This document shows positions 1 through 8,716 of a DNA stretch of 64,000 nucleotides, piece by piece. The DNA is taken from the NCBI GenBank assembly GCA_038396585.1, contig CP121691.1, positions 2,294,001 to 2,358,000 on the forward strand. The letters run 5' to 3'. The position numbers were made by a program, and so were the translations under genes. Numbering within the stretch: the first letter of the stretch is position 1; each line of letters starts with the position of its first letter. This DNA comes from Vallitaleaceae bacterium 9-2 (GTDB lineage Bacteria; Bacillota; Clostridia; Lachnospirales; Vallitaleaceae). Below the pieces are notes generated by a model, which was given only the letters and a program-made list of their open reading frames with translations, had not been told where the DNA came from and made no database searches.

Positions 1-577
1 AATCACAAATCAACTGCGTATGTTTCTTCTTAATCATATCTCGAGTCCCTGCAATAACAAGCGTCTTAGCTTTAATTGCACTTAATTCATGAGGGTCAAT
101 ATTAGGGTCATGGACCATAAGTCTAAATAACTCTGCCATATGCTTGGCTTTTTTATTAAAAAAAGCCAACGGGCACATTACCCAATACAGCAACGTAATT
201 GGAACTTGATAGATTGGTTTTACCCCCTTTGCAGATAGATTGGACCCATTAAGAATCAATTTGTCCACTCGATTCGGATACATCATGGCAAACAACGTTG
301 CAATATTACCCCCATCTGAAAAACCTAATAGGTGGGCTTTTTCTATATCATGTTCTTCAAAAAAAGCATATAGGTCTTTTACAAATTGTCGAATGGTAAA
401 TGGTGCTTCTCCTCGAGGGCTTTTGCCGTGCCCTCTGGTATCAATTGCAATCACGTGATAAAAGTGCTTAAAATAGTCTATTTGATGTGTAAAGTACGAA
501 TGATCTTCTCCATTCCCATGAAGTAGAATCAATACTTCCCCTTTTCCAGCTTCTTCATAATATAGATTAATCTTCAT
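1..577 (-). CDS. Alpha/beta hydrolase (partial, 3' end off the left edge)
   Basis: About 192 codons are visible; the C-terminus lies beyond the window. The protein begins MKINLYYEEAGKGEV and shows the alpha/beta-hydrolase fold markers in order: LLHGNG (oxyanion region, residues 19-23), IDTRGHG (45-51) and the nucleophile elbow GFSDGG with Ser87. A late strand, VIAGTRD, probably carries the acid residue. The catalytic His would lie outside the window. The ATG at 577 follows AGGGAGAGG and overlaps the stop of the upstream gene by 11 bp, so the two hydrolases are probably translationally coupled. Likely a cytoplasmic esterase or lipase-like enzyme; the substrate cannot be read from sequence. Confidence 0.85.
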   Translation of the reverse strand, partial: MKINLYYEEAGKGEVLILLHGNGEDHSYFTHQIDYFKHFYHVIAIDTRGHGKSPRGEAPFTIRQFVKDLYAFFEEHDIEKAHLLGFSDGGNIATLFAMMYPNRVDKLILNGSNLSAKGVKPIYQVPITLLYWVMCPLAFFNKKAKHMAELFRLMVHDPNIDPHELSAIKAKTLVIAGTRDMIKKKHTQLICD

Positions 578-1484
578 CCTCTCCCTCTAAAAAATCTTTA
601 ACAAGACCTGTATAATTTGGCGAAAATTCATGCCCCAAATGCTCTATCCATTGTTTTGAAACCTTAACACCATCGAATTTTAACTTCTGGTATAGTCTTA
701 GGCTTTGGTCAAAGCAATCACGATCATCCTTGCCACACATAATGAATACTCTTGTCTTCTTAGACCTTAGTGCTAAGGTCAACGCTTCAATCGAGGTATC
801 GCTCAATGGAATCCATGGTGATTGAAGAATAAGTGTATCGCATTCAATTGCTTCATCCAACATAGCCTTTAAGATAACATGGCACCCAGCAGAAAATCCA
901 CATAGCACCGTCTCTTCATATTGATGCCACATCGTGGATTCCAAGACTTTTTTTAATTGTTCTTCATCCGCTAGGTTATCTTCCCAGCGATAGATTCCAT
1001 AAGAATCAATATGTTTAGATTGTACATATTCGACTTGGTAACCTAACGCTTCTAAAAATCCCCAAGCATTTTGACTGTCTTGAATATTTTGTTGGTTACC
1101 ATGTAACGCCAAGGCTAGACAGTTTTTTTCCTTGGCATTCCATGTACAAATGGTCTGAGCTGATTTTTCCGCCTCATAAAAACGTTCATCCGATATACTT
1201 TTACACCGCTTAAATCGCTCTGTATCCCGTATGTTATCTAGGTCATCATCCTCAAACACTTGGGGACGATACCATAACCCACGCTCTACAATCGCCTCTT
1301 CAAGGTATGTAAGCGCTTCTTCATCCTTATCTATTATTGATGCTAGACAATACAAAAAGTTATAATACTGGGAGTCCAACTGTTCCCATTGCCCACTATG
1401 ATTTTTCAAATATAGATAAGCTTGTTCAGGACCTGTTTCTTCCAATAAATTCAAAGCGTGATTCAATGCATTTTCTTGGGTCAT
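567..1484 (-). CDS. Alpha/beta hydrolase with N-terminal helical extension
   Basis: 305 aa. The first ~90 residues look alpha-helical (TPR-like spacing of Leu, Ala and Tyr) and the rest is an alpha/beta hydrolase domain. It contains LALHGN (oxyanion strand), the nucleophile motif GFSAGC near residue 198, an acid loop MCGKDDRD and a terminal histidine in EHLGHEF, so the Ser-Asp-His triad looks complete. The ATG at 1484 is preceded by TAAGGAGG. It sits 14 bp after the upstream serine-hydrolase gene and overlaps the next hydrolase, so the three probably form one operon. Substrate unknown. Confidence 0.8.
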   Translation of the reverse strand: MTQENALNHALNLLEETGPEQAYLYLKNHSGQWEQLDSQYYNFLYCLASIIDKDEEALTYLEEAIVERGLWYRPQVFEDDDLDNIRDTERFKRCKSISDERFYEAEKSAQTICTWNAKEKNCLALALHGNQQNIQDSQNAWGFLEALGYQVEYVQSKHIDSYGIYRWEDNLADEEQLKKVLESTMWHQYEETVLCGFSAGCHVILKAMLDEAIECDTLILQSPWIPLSDTSIEALTLALRSKKTRVFIMCGKDDRDCFDQSLRLYQKLKFDGVKVSKQWIEHLGHEFSPNYTGLVKDFLEGEDED

Positions 1485-1498
1485 CGTTACCTCCTTAT

Positions 1499-2470
1499 TT
1501 AAGACAGAAATGGTATAATCTCTTTTTGAATAAGTTCAACACGATCCTTTGCTCGTGGCATAAAGCTTGATGCAATAGCAACTACAACACTAGTACGTGG
1601 ACATATGTAGATTACATTACCGCCATCTCCAATTGCGGCATAAGCCGGAGAATTTTCTTGGTCAAAAACCCACCATAGATAGCCATATGCTAATTCACCC
1701 CAGCTACTGTGCTGCCTAGTACTTTCCTCAATCCATGCCTGAGAAATCAAACGCTTTCCCTTCCATATCCCTTGATTTAAATACAATTGTCCAAGTTTTA
1801 GCATATCAACAGGTTTTAACGTTAGCCCCCATCCTGCAGTATTGATTCCTTGGGGATCAACCACCCATTCATCCACATGCTTATTTTTCAAAAAATCTAT
1901 ATGCTCCTCTTTCGTATAAATATAGCGTCGAGCTGGTCTTTGAATATCCAATGGTTGGAATAAAAATTTCCAGGCAAAATCAACTACCGATATACCTGTT
2001 GCCTGTTCAAGAATACCGGATAAAATTTGAACTCCTACCGTAGAATACTTAAAGGTTCCTACCTCTTTTTTCCCTCCCAGTAAATCTAGCGCTGCTTTTG
2101 TCCAATCCTCACTAGAATATACTTTTGTATATGGTTCATATTGATACTTATAGGGGGCTGTCATCGTCAAAAGATCATAGATTGTAACTTCATAAATTCT
2201 TTTTTCTCGTCTTTTGACAACGTATTCCGGGAAAAAATCCAAAACCTTCTGGCGAACATCTATTATCGCTCCTTGATCGATAGCAATACCGATAAGCATA
2301 GACAAAAGACTTTTTGTAACCGATGCTACATGAACGTTATCTTCTCGTCTATACCCTTGATAATACTGCTCGTACAGGCACCTTTCTCCTTGTGCAATAA
2401 CTATTCCCGTCATGTTATGATACTCTTTTCTTATAAGGTTATCTAAAGACTTCCATTGATATTGTCGCAT
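1499..2470 (-). CDS. Beta-lactamase-family serine hydrolase
   Basis: 323 aa, class C beta-lactamase/penicillin-binding fold. The active-site motif S50-V-T-K53 (in VASVTKSLLSM) is clear. The second motif is YST (in FKYSTVG) where most relatives have YxN. Near the C-terminus GDGGNVIY takes the place of the KTG/HxG box. No signal peptide is visible, so it is probably a cytoplasmic esterase/peptidase-like enzyme rather than a secreted beta-lactamase. The ATG at 2470 lacks an obvious Shine-Dalgarno sequence; the start is chosen because the N-terminal residues continue the domain. First gene of the hydrolase cluster. Confidence 0.8.
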   Translation of the reverse strand: MRQYQWKSLDNLIRKEYHNMTGIVIAQGERCLYEQYYQGYRREDNVHVASVTKSLLSMLIGIAIDQGAIIDVRQKVLDFFPEYVVKRREKRIYEVTIYDLLTMTAPYKYQYEPYTKVYSSEDWTKAALDLLGGKKEVGTFKYSTVGVQILSGILEQATGISVVDFAWKFLFQPLDIQRPARRYIYTKEEHIDFLKNKHVDEWVVDPQGINTAGWGLTLKPVDMLKLGQLYLNQGIWKGKRLISQAWIEESTRQHSSWGELAYGYLWWVFDQENSPAYAAIGDGGNVIYICPRTSVVVAIASSFMPRAKDRVELIQKEIIPFLS

Positions 2471-2612
2471 AAAATATCGTTATTTTTTCTACGTAGATTC
2501 CTTGGTTTATATGTTACCAAGAAATAACTTCCTCCTCTTCTCGTCATTTAGATCTTGATCTAAGTTGAGTCTAACCCAATATAAAATGTATTTCAAGCAA
2601 ACTTTTAAAAGA

Positions 2613-3470
2613 TTATCTTTTCTTTTCTAAAGTTGCAATGACAAGCTGAGGGCGGTTATTAATACGCAAAGGAAAAAGGCTATTGCCTAAACCTCGACTG
2701 ACAATCATCTGACCTGAATCTTTCGAATATAGACCATTAGCATATTTTGGGAAAACCCCTTGATGCGGGGCTAATATCGGACCAACCAAAGGAAGACGAA
2801 TCTGACCTCCATGGGCATGACCGCTAAAGGTCAAGTCAATGCCTTGATCGACATATATTTCAAACATCTCAGGACGATGGGATAGCAAAATCGTATAAGG
2901 ATCATCAGGTTTTATTAAGGATGCCAATGTACGCTTCATATAATGTGCATCGGATTCTTCTTGATTGTCTTTTTCAAAGAAGGGATCATTGACACCTAAA
3001 AGTCTTATCTGCTCTTCTTGATGTTCAAGCGTTATCCCTTCATTATCTAGCATGACAACACCCGCTTGAAGCATATCTTGCTTAAGTTTATCAAACGCTG
3101 TGCTAACACGTGCTTCATGATTTCCCGTAACATAATAAACTGGAGCGATACTCACAGCTCCATTGACAAATTCCATCGCAATCTCTACATCCGTACTATA
3201 AGAATCAATAAGGTCTCCAGTAATAACAATAATATCTGGTGCCTCCTTTTTAATCGCTTTTAACAAAGCTTCTTGGTTAGCGCCAAATCGCGTGTTGTGC
3301 AAATCCGATACGTGGGCTATGGAAAATCCTTCAAAGCTTTTAGGTAACTCCTTGCTTCTTGCAGTTATATAAGTTAATTGAATCGAAGTGTTCCCCCAAT
3401 GTAGCCATACGCTCAAGATAATAAGCAACACTACACCAATGGTTAGTCTTCTATTGTTTATATTAATCAT
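2613..3470 (-). CDS. Membrane-anchored metallophosphoesterase (YkuE-like)
   Basis: 285 aa. One N-terminal membrane segment (about residues 9-24) is followed by a calcineurin-like phosphoesterase domain with every metal-binding block visible in order: SDLHN, ITGDLID, TGNHE, LLSHRP and SGHAHGGQ. This arrangement is typical of the YkuE/YpbG group of Gram-positive bacteria, membrane-tethered di-metal phosphatases often thought to act on lipid or nucleotide phosphates. The ATG at 3470 follows CGGAGT. It stands alone between the hydrolase cluster and CRISPR array 1. Confidence 0.85.
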   Translation of the reverse strand: MININNRRLTIGVVLLIILSVWLHWGNTSIQLTYITARSKELPKSFEGFSIAHVSDLHNTRFGANQEALLKAIKKEAPDIIVITGDLIDSYSTDVEIAMEFVNGAVSIAPVYYVTGNHEARVSTAFDKLKQDMLQAGVVMLDNEGITLEHQEEQIRLLGVNDPFFEKDNQEESDAHYMKRTLASLIKPDDPYTILLSHRPEMFEIYVDQGIDLTFSGHAHGGQIRLPLVGPILAPHQGVFPKYANGLYSKDSGQMIVSRGLGNSLFPLRINNRPQLVIATLEKKR

Positions 3471-3505
3471 GTCTTACTCCGTTTCACAATTTTGCGCGTA
3501 GGCTT

Positions 3506-4065
3506 TTGTTGCTATAATATATAGGACTGTTCAAGTAAGTCCTGGATTATGGAACGTATTAGCTTTCAACAGATTTCAATACATCCTATGTTACTGTTCA
3601 ACATTAAAACAATTCTAGGTCATACACGTGTTACGACAACATTTCAATACATCGTATGTTACTGTTCAACATGTTGAGTTTGACGATCAGGACACAGACT
3701 ATTCCGATTTCAATACATCGTATGTTACTGTTCAACTACCGCTGTCGCTGGGGTCACTGTGCAATATGCGCATTTCAATACATCGTATGTTACTGTTCAA
3801 CTTGTACTTATACATCTTGTGGCAAGGGCCGTTGATGGATTTCAATACATCGTATGTTACTGTTCAACTATTCACGCTTTTATGGATTGCAATCGTCATT
3901 GGTATTTCAATACATCGTATGTTACTGTTCAACTTCTAGGGAATGGTCGGATACCTATGGACAATATATATTTCAATACATCGTATGTTACTGTTCAACA
4001 AAAGACCTCCTTTCAATAGAAATATTTAATAAGGCATTTCAATACATCGTATGTTACTGTTCAAC
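3506..4065 (-). CRISPR. CRISPR array 1 (8 repeats, 7 spacers, plus a decayed end repeat)
   Basis: Eight 30-nt repeats start at 3573, 3641, 3707, 3772, 3839, 3904, 3970 and 4036, with spacers of 35-38 nt. In crRNA sense (minus strand) the repeat starts GTTGAACAGTAAC and ends GATGTATTGAAAT, giving the 8-nt 5' handle ATTGAAAT typical of Cas6-processed I-B/III arrays. The leader therefore lies on the right, next to cas2. The most distal repeat (3573) carries a C for G in the central CGTATG. A further, badly decayed repeat ending ACTGTTCAA is at 3506-3535, exactly one spacer length away. Confidence 0.97.
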
Positions 4066-4255
4066 CAAGACAAACACAGGCTTTATCATTTTTCCTGTAA
4101 GCTCTATACGCTTTATTCTAGCCTATTTCGTCCTTTTTTTCCAATTAAACTTTGATTAAAGACTATAAGATACCAAAACATTCCCAAGACTATATACATA
4201 GGCTATTTACGAATTTGTCAGAATATTCACACCTGGAAAGTATGTATGGTTTTAT
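4066..4255 (-). promoter_or_regulatory. CRISPR leader 1
   Basis: AT-rich stretch between array 1 and the end of cas2. It shares blocks with the leaders of arrays 2 and 3: a T-run followed by CCAA about 75 nt from the first repeat, and TTGTCAGAATATTCA followed by CCTGGAA near the distal end (plus-strand reading). Unlike the other two it has no clear TTGACA box, so array 1 may rely more on read-through from the cas operon. Confidence 0.75.
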
Positions 4256-4258
4256 GCA

Positions 4259-4552
4259 TTAAATGAACAAACCATCTTCCGGTTCTTTTTTACTCGTTCC
4301 AATAATTTCCTCATCAAACATATATTCTCCCAACATTTTTATGATTGTTATGTGATCTTCTTCGGGGTCAATAATAGTGCATATTTCTTTTTTTAAACGC
4401 ATTAATTTTGATGGTGTAATCTCACCTCGAAACACTGATAATTGATGGTGCTGAAGATATTTTTTGCAAATTTTAAAGACTTTTCCAACTCTTTTTTCTC
4501 CGACATCATAGAAGACAAATACATATCCATAATTTTTTTTGGATCGCTCCAT
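4259..4552 (-). CDS. cas2: CRISPR-associated endonuclease Cas2
   Basis: 97 aa from the ATG at 4552, which is preceded by AAGGAG at good spacing. A longer reading from a TTG at 4582 is less likely. The first beta strand FVFYDV carries the conserved Asp, followed by RVGKVFKICKKYL and VFRGEIT, the usual Cas2 ferredoxin-like core. Cas2 dimers bridge two Cas1 dimers in the spacer-integration complex. It is the last gene of the type I-B operon, 30 bp after cas1, and is followed directly by leader 1. Confidence 0.95.
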   Translation of the reverse strand: MERSKKNYGYVFVFYDVGEKRVGKVFKICKKYLQHHQLSVFRGEITPSKLMRLKKEICTIIDPEEDHITIIKMLGEYMFDEEIIGTSKKEPEDGLFI

Positions 4553-4582
4553 CTCTTTCTCCTTAATTTTCCTTAAACTCAA

Positions 4583-5584
4583 TTAACATTTTTTGTTCAC
4601 TGAAAACGCATGATACGCTTTACCTTCCATCAAGTATTTAATCATTTTATATCCTTCATATTTAATAGCTGTCTCATATCGAACTTTTCGATGTAATCGA
4701 CTATGTTCAAACGTTGTTGATATGCGTTCCTCAAATGCTTTGATTACGATTTTGCGGCCAGCTTCATTGAGTAAGCAGTAATTTAAAGCGCTGTCAAAAT
4801 GTTTATCCACACGAAGTTTTCGATTGTTGACCAAGTCAAAAATCGTCTTAAAAACTAACTCCGACTTAAATACTTCTGCCAAGTCTAAGCTTAGCGAAAA
4901 TCTAGCTTCTGACGGTTCATGAAGAAAACTTATCGTTTGATCCAGATGGGTGTGATATAGCATAGTTATTGTTTTGGCGTATAACATTGAATTCAAAAAC
5001 GAGATGAGTGCATTGATTGGATTATCCGGTGGTCGCCGTACCCGTTTTGAAAAAACAAAGTCTTCATGTAAAACCATCGGAAAAGTGCCATAAAATAGAG
5101 ACCACAGTTTTCCTTCAACAGACATAATCTGTCGAATATCTTGTGCTGGTCTTAACCAATTAGAGATTTCCCCACAAAAATCTATAACTGGCTTTACTTC
5201 CTTTTTTTCATGACGATAGTAATGATACAATAACGCAGATATATTTTCTGCAGTTCCTCTTACGATTTCCCTAGCAATTTCCAATCTTCTATCATCCGAG
5301 TACGCCAATGCTTGCTGAACTTTTAGCCGTCCACTTAGTAAGTAGTCTTTGGGATAATATGTTCCGATATAATGTCCATAGTAGTCAAAAAAATGCATGA
5401 CGATTCCTGCCATACTTAAAACCTGTAGTAATTTTGTGTTGATTGTCACCTCATTGAATAAATATAGCTCTCGAATATTCTCAATCGGCATATGGGTCAA
5501 GCGACCGGAAGTATCTCGGAAACTAATACTATTTTCCCGTCTTTTTAATTCTCCTGTTGAAAATATATACTTTGTCTTCCCCAT
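4583..5584 (-). CDS. cas1: CRISPR-associated integrase Cas1 (type I-B)
   Basis: 333 aa. The N-terminal beta domain contains IENIRELYLFNEV. The helical catalytic domain keeps the metal ligands: Glu in MSVEGK, His in YHTHLDQ and Asp in LSLDLAEVF. Cas1 with Cas2 integrates new spacers at the leader end of the arrays. The ATG at 5584 is preceded by AGGAGGAG. It lies 19 bp downstream of the true end of cas4. Since the III-B operon has no adaptation genes, this Cas1 probably feeds all three arrays. Confidence 0.97.
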   Translation of the reverse strand: MGKTKYIFSTGELKRRENSISFRDTSGRLTHMPIENIRELYLFNEVTINTKLLQVLSMAGIVMHFFDYYGHYIGTYYPKDYLLSGRLKVQQALAYSDDRRLEIAREIVRGTAENISALLYHYYRHEKKEVKPVIDFCGEISNWLRPAQDIRQIMSVEGKLWSLFYGTFPMVLHEDFVFSKRVRRPPDNPINALISFLNSMLYAKTITMLYHTHLDQTISFLHEPSEARFSLSLDLAEVFKSELVFKTIFDLVNNRKLRVDKHFDSALNYCLLNEAGRKIVIKAFEERISTTFEHSRLHRKVRYETAIKYEGYKMIKYLMEGKAYHAFSVNKKC

Positions 5585-5603
5585 TTTCTCCTCCTATCTA
5601 TTG

Positions 5604-6097
5604 CTACAAATAGCAATATTCATAATAGGCACATTTTTTACATGTCGGTTTATCTAAAACATCCGGAACAAGCGTTCCTGAGATTAAAGATTCAATATCC
5701 TGTATTAGCTGTAGCAAATCATCTTCTAATACATCCGTCAATTCAACATAATGTATTTTTTTGCTTGCTTTTTGGTCTCAAGTATTTCTATTTTTCCTTT
5801 TCGATTGATTCCTTTTTGTTTAAGAATATGCAGATAAAAAAGAACTTGCCACTGGACCGCTTCCATATCTGCATCTGACTTTTTGATTTCAACAAGATAC
5901 TCTTGAGTCAACTTATCAATCCGTATATTTTCAACAGCCAGCTCATGAACCTTGCTCTTTTCCAATTCCAACTGATGTAGCACTCGCCCAATCTGTACAT
6001 CTTCTGAATTATCCTCAAGATTCAGTCGATTGCCCGCCAAATAACATTGGCGCTTACAATGAAAATAATAATTAATCAACGTTCCATTAACTTTCAT
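5604..6097 (-). CDS. cas4: Cas4 exonuclease, interrupted by a frameshift at an A7 run
   Basis: Two frames together give a full-length Cas4 of about 165 aa. The first part starts at the ATG at 6097 (AGGTG upstream; a GTG at 6106 is an alternative). It carries the first cluster cysteines in YFHCKRQC and the nuclease motifs GRVLHQLE and LVEIKKSD. Reading stops early after KQAKKYIMLN. In the -1 frame the sequence continues HYVELTDVLEDD and ends with the iron-sulfur cysteines CKKCAYYEYC at the stop 5604-5606. The switch falls at seven T's at 5756-5762 (seven A's in the mRNA). Cas4 selects PAM-containing prespacers for Cas1-Cas2. Whether the gene works depends on slippage, or on the frameshift being a sequence error. 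Confidence 0.9.
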
Positions 6098-6106
6098 CCT
6101 TATCAC

Positions 6107-8704
6107 CTACATAAAATCATCTTCTGTGAATGCATCTTCAAATAACTTCATCGCTTCCATCAAATCAAAATGTCCATCTTTTATGTAACGCTCCCCATCG
6201 TCCAAGTACAAAAGATCACCAATACGATCTTGAAAGCCACTCGCCTGCCGCCTATATCCATTGCGCATTTTCGGCGTATAAATCTGATAACAAAAATAGT
6301 CCATCTGGCTACGTACATACGATAACTTGATTTGCTTTTTGGCATATGGCATCTTTTGATCTTCCAATAAATCTTTGTAATTTTGCCAAACTTCATCGCC
6401 GCGTATTGTAGTGCTCACTCCGTCAATAGTTATGTCTTCGTTTGTGTTAATGAAAAGTGTTATGGTATCTTTTTCCTCAATAAGTGCCATGTGCTGATGA
6501 ATCCCTTGGTAATCCAACATTTGCACTTTATTTTTTACATGTTTAAAATTCGCTTCATTATATTGCTCTTTTTCTCGCTGAACCTCTTGTAATACTTCGA
6601 CATAAAATTGATAAAAATCTTTCTCCAATAGAATCTGTCGGTACTTTTCCATTCGCAGGTTAAACTGCATACGATGATCTTTTTTATAAATAACCTTTGC
6701 TTCATCCATATCAAAAAAATACACCACGCTACCTTCTTTTTTACACGAACGGTTAACTCTTCCTAAAAATTGCTCATCGGCATCTAGATATGCGATTGAC
6801 TTATAGCCAACATCCATATCAATATCCACTCCGGCTTCAATAACTTGTGTCGTCACTAAGATACAATCCAAGAGATTACCCTTTACTTGCTCAAGAATAT
6901 GTCGACGTGTACTTCGATTGTCACGCCCTGTCAATCCCAAGATTTCCATTCTTTGAGGCAGCTTATCTCTTTGGCGTATCAGTTCGTCATAAAAAAACAT
7001 TGCAGATTTAACCGTTAAAAACTCAACAAGTATTTTAGTAGGTCCTCGTTCCTCTCTTATAGATACAATATGTGCCAATAATTGCTCAAAGTCTTTTTCT
7101 TTTCCTAAAAACAACGGCGTATCGACTAAACTATAGTCCAATTTTACACGGTTTTTAAACACCGGATGCAAAAAATATGTCTCAGGATTTTTAATCAGAT
7201 TGGTATAGCTTGCCACTTCTGTGTCTAAGAGCGTATTAAGTTTAGGTAAGGTCGCCGACATAATGATTAGTTTCATATTGAGAAGTTTTCCGTATAGATC
7301 AAAAAAATGAATGATCTCTTTCCACAAACGAATAGAATAGCTTTGAATCTCATCTATAATAACCACACTGTTCACTAACTTTGCAAACGGAATATTAGCC
7401 TCTTTTTTTGTGTCAAATAAGAGCTTGAAAAATTGTACATGGGTTGTCACCACTAATGGATAATGCATAAATAAAAAGTTCATATACTCCTTATTATAAT
7501 CATTGGCTTTTTCGTCTGGATGCATTGATGGGATGGGTGTAATCGAGTTAAGCACCTGTGGTTTAATCACACCATCTAAAGCATCTATAAGCGCTTGTTC
7601 TGTCTGTTCAATCAAGGTATTAAAAGGAAATATATATAGGAGTTTATTCGTCGCCTTATTTTGCTCACACATTTTTAATGCTAGATTAAGGGAGGTATTG
7701 GTCTTGCCGCTTCCTGTCGGCGCCTCTAAGTAATATATGGACTGATTCGGTTCTTGAATGTAGCTTTGCTCTGCTTCTAAAAAAAGTTCACTTCGCAAGT
7801 CATTAATCGACTTTGGTATACCCTTCGTCCCTTGTTGCCTATAGTGATTAATCTTCTGATAAAGTCCTGAATGGCGATATGTATACAGACACTCCTTCAA
7901 GACATCCTGAAGCCTTCCCATCTCATGAATCGGAACATATACCTCTGAGACAAATTCACCTGTTGCGGCATAATCACACGTTATCAACAGCGAATAAAAA
8001 AGCCTCGTCAAAACATAGTTTTGTCCCTCACTAAAGGATTTTGCATCAATACATTTTATATTTTTTTCTATGTAAGACCTATACATCTCGTATAAGATGT
8101 CTTCAATCGGTAGGTTTAACCCCTCTAGTTTTGTCTTAATCTCCAATGTATTGTTAGCGACTTGCTCGATGAATTTGTCCCAACGATACGCAAAGTCTAT
8201 CAGGCTATCGAGTTGTCCATGGTGTTTACTAATCATATACCCAAAAAGATACACCATGTAATCACAGGCACCCATCTCTGATGGGTCTAAACCATCTCTC
8301 GCCTTGACCTTGTCCATTTCTCGTTGCATAATCCAGTAGTACAAAAAAGTTGAAAGCATCGAATGCTTGCTGTCACTTGAGCGCCCCTCTACATCTTTAA
8401 AGTCGGGATTATGCATTTTTTTCCATTGAAAAGCAGGATTTATCTTGCCTAAATCATGTAGATAAATCCCGTTAACAAACGCTTTATATACAAAGTCCTT
8501 TGCCTGTGTCGACAAACCGCTTTGATCTATGATGTTCTTAATACATGCTTTTAAATCACTTTCATTCAATGCACGTTCCAGGTATTGTTGCGTTAAGGTC
8601 ATATGCGCCTTGAGTTTTTCAGCTTTTTTTCCCAACTGTGTATGCGCTTCAAAGCGATGAAACTCTTGTATATACTCTTCAATGTCCACATATAACTTAT
8701 ACAT
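6107..8704 (-). CDS. cas3: Cas3 helicase-nuclease (HD domain plus SF2 helicase)
   Basis: 865 aa. The N-terminal HD phosphohydrolase domain has YLHDLGK near residue 80, followed by conserved His in SDSKHSM and SKHHGQ. The helicase domain shows Walker A PTGSGKT (near residue 330), the DExH-type box IIDEIQS (near 450), MSATLP, VIEAGVDIDMD and LGRVNRS. Cas3 is recruited by Cascade to unwind and shred target DNA. The ATG at 8704 has GAGGGG upstream. Its stop abuts cas4. All nuclease and ATPase motifs look intact, so the I-B interference module should be active. Confidence 0.97.
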   Translation of the reverse strand: MYKLYVDIEEYIQEFHRFEAHTQLGKKAEKLKAHMTLTQQYLERALNESDLKACIKNIIDQSGLSTQAKDFVYKAFVNGIYLHDLGKINPAFQWKKMHNPDFKDVEGRSSDSKHSMLSTFLYYWIMQREMDKVKARDGLDPSEMGACDYMVYLFGYMISKHHGQLDSLIDFAYRWDKFIEQVANNTLEIKTKLEGLNLPIEDILYEMYRSYIEKNIKCIDAKSFSEGQNYVLTRLFYSLLITCDYAATGEFVSEVYVPIHEMGRLQDVLKECLYTYRHSGLYQKINHYRQQGTKGIPKSINDLRSELFLEAEQSYIQEPNQSIYYLEAPTGSGKTNTSLNLALKMCEQNKATNKLLYIFPFNTLIEQTEQALIDALDGVIKPQVLNSITPIPSMHPDEKANDYNKEYMNFLFMHYPLVVTTHVQFFKLLFDTKKEANIPFAKLVNSVVIIDEIQSYSIRLWKEIIHFFDLYGKLLNMKLIIMSATLPKLNTLLDTEVASYTNLIKNPETYFLHPVFKNRVKLDYSLVDTPLFLGKEKDFEQLLAHIVSIREERGPTKILVEFLTVKSAMFFYDELIRQRDKLPQRMEILGLTGRDNRSTRRHILEQVKGNLLDCILVTTQVIEAGVDIDMDVGYKSIAYLDADEQFLGRVNRSCKKEGSVVYFFDMDEAKVIYKKDHRMQFNLRMEKYRQILLEKDFYQFYVEVLQEVQREKEQYNEANFKHVKNKVQMLDYQGIHQHMALIEEKDTITLFINTNEDITIDGVSTTIRGDEVWQNYKDLLEDQKMPYAKKQIKLSYVRSQMDYFCYQIYTPKMRNGYRRQASGFQDRIGDLLYLDDGERYIKDGHFDLMEAMKLFEDAFTEDDFM

Positions 8705-8716
8705 CTCTATTCCCCT

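Noticed and set aside
240-458. Plus-strand frame of 72 aa
   Set aside because: Antisense to a clear alpha/beta hydrolase gene with conserved catalytic motifs on the minus strand.
3628-4159. Plus-strand open frames across array 1, with similar ones at 13089-14039 and 22725-22985
   Set aside because: They are made of translated CRISPR repeats (recurring FNTSYVTVQ or FQYIVCYCST) and have no RBS; the DNA is a CRISPR array.
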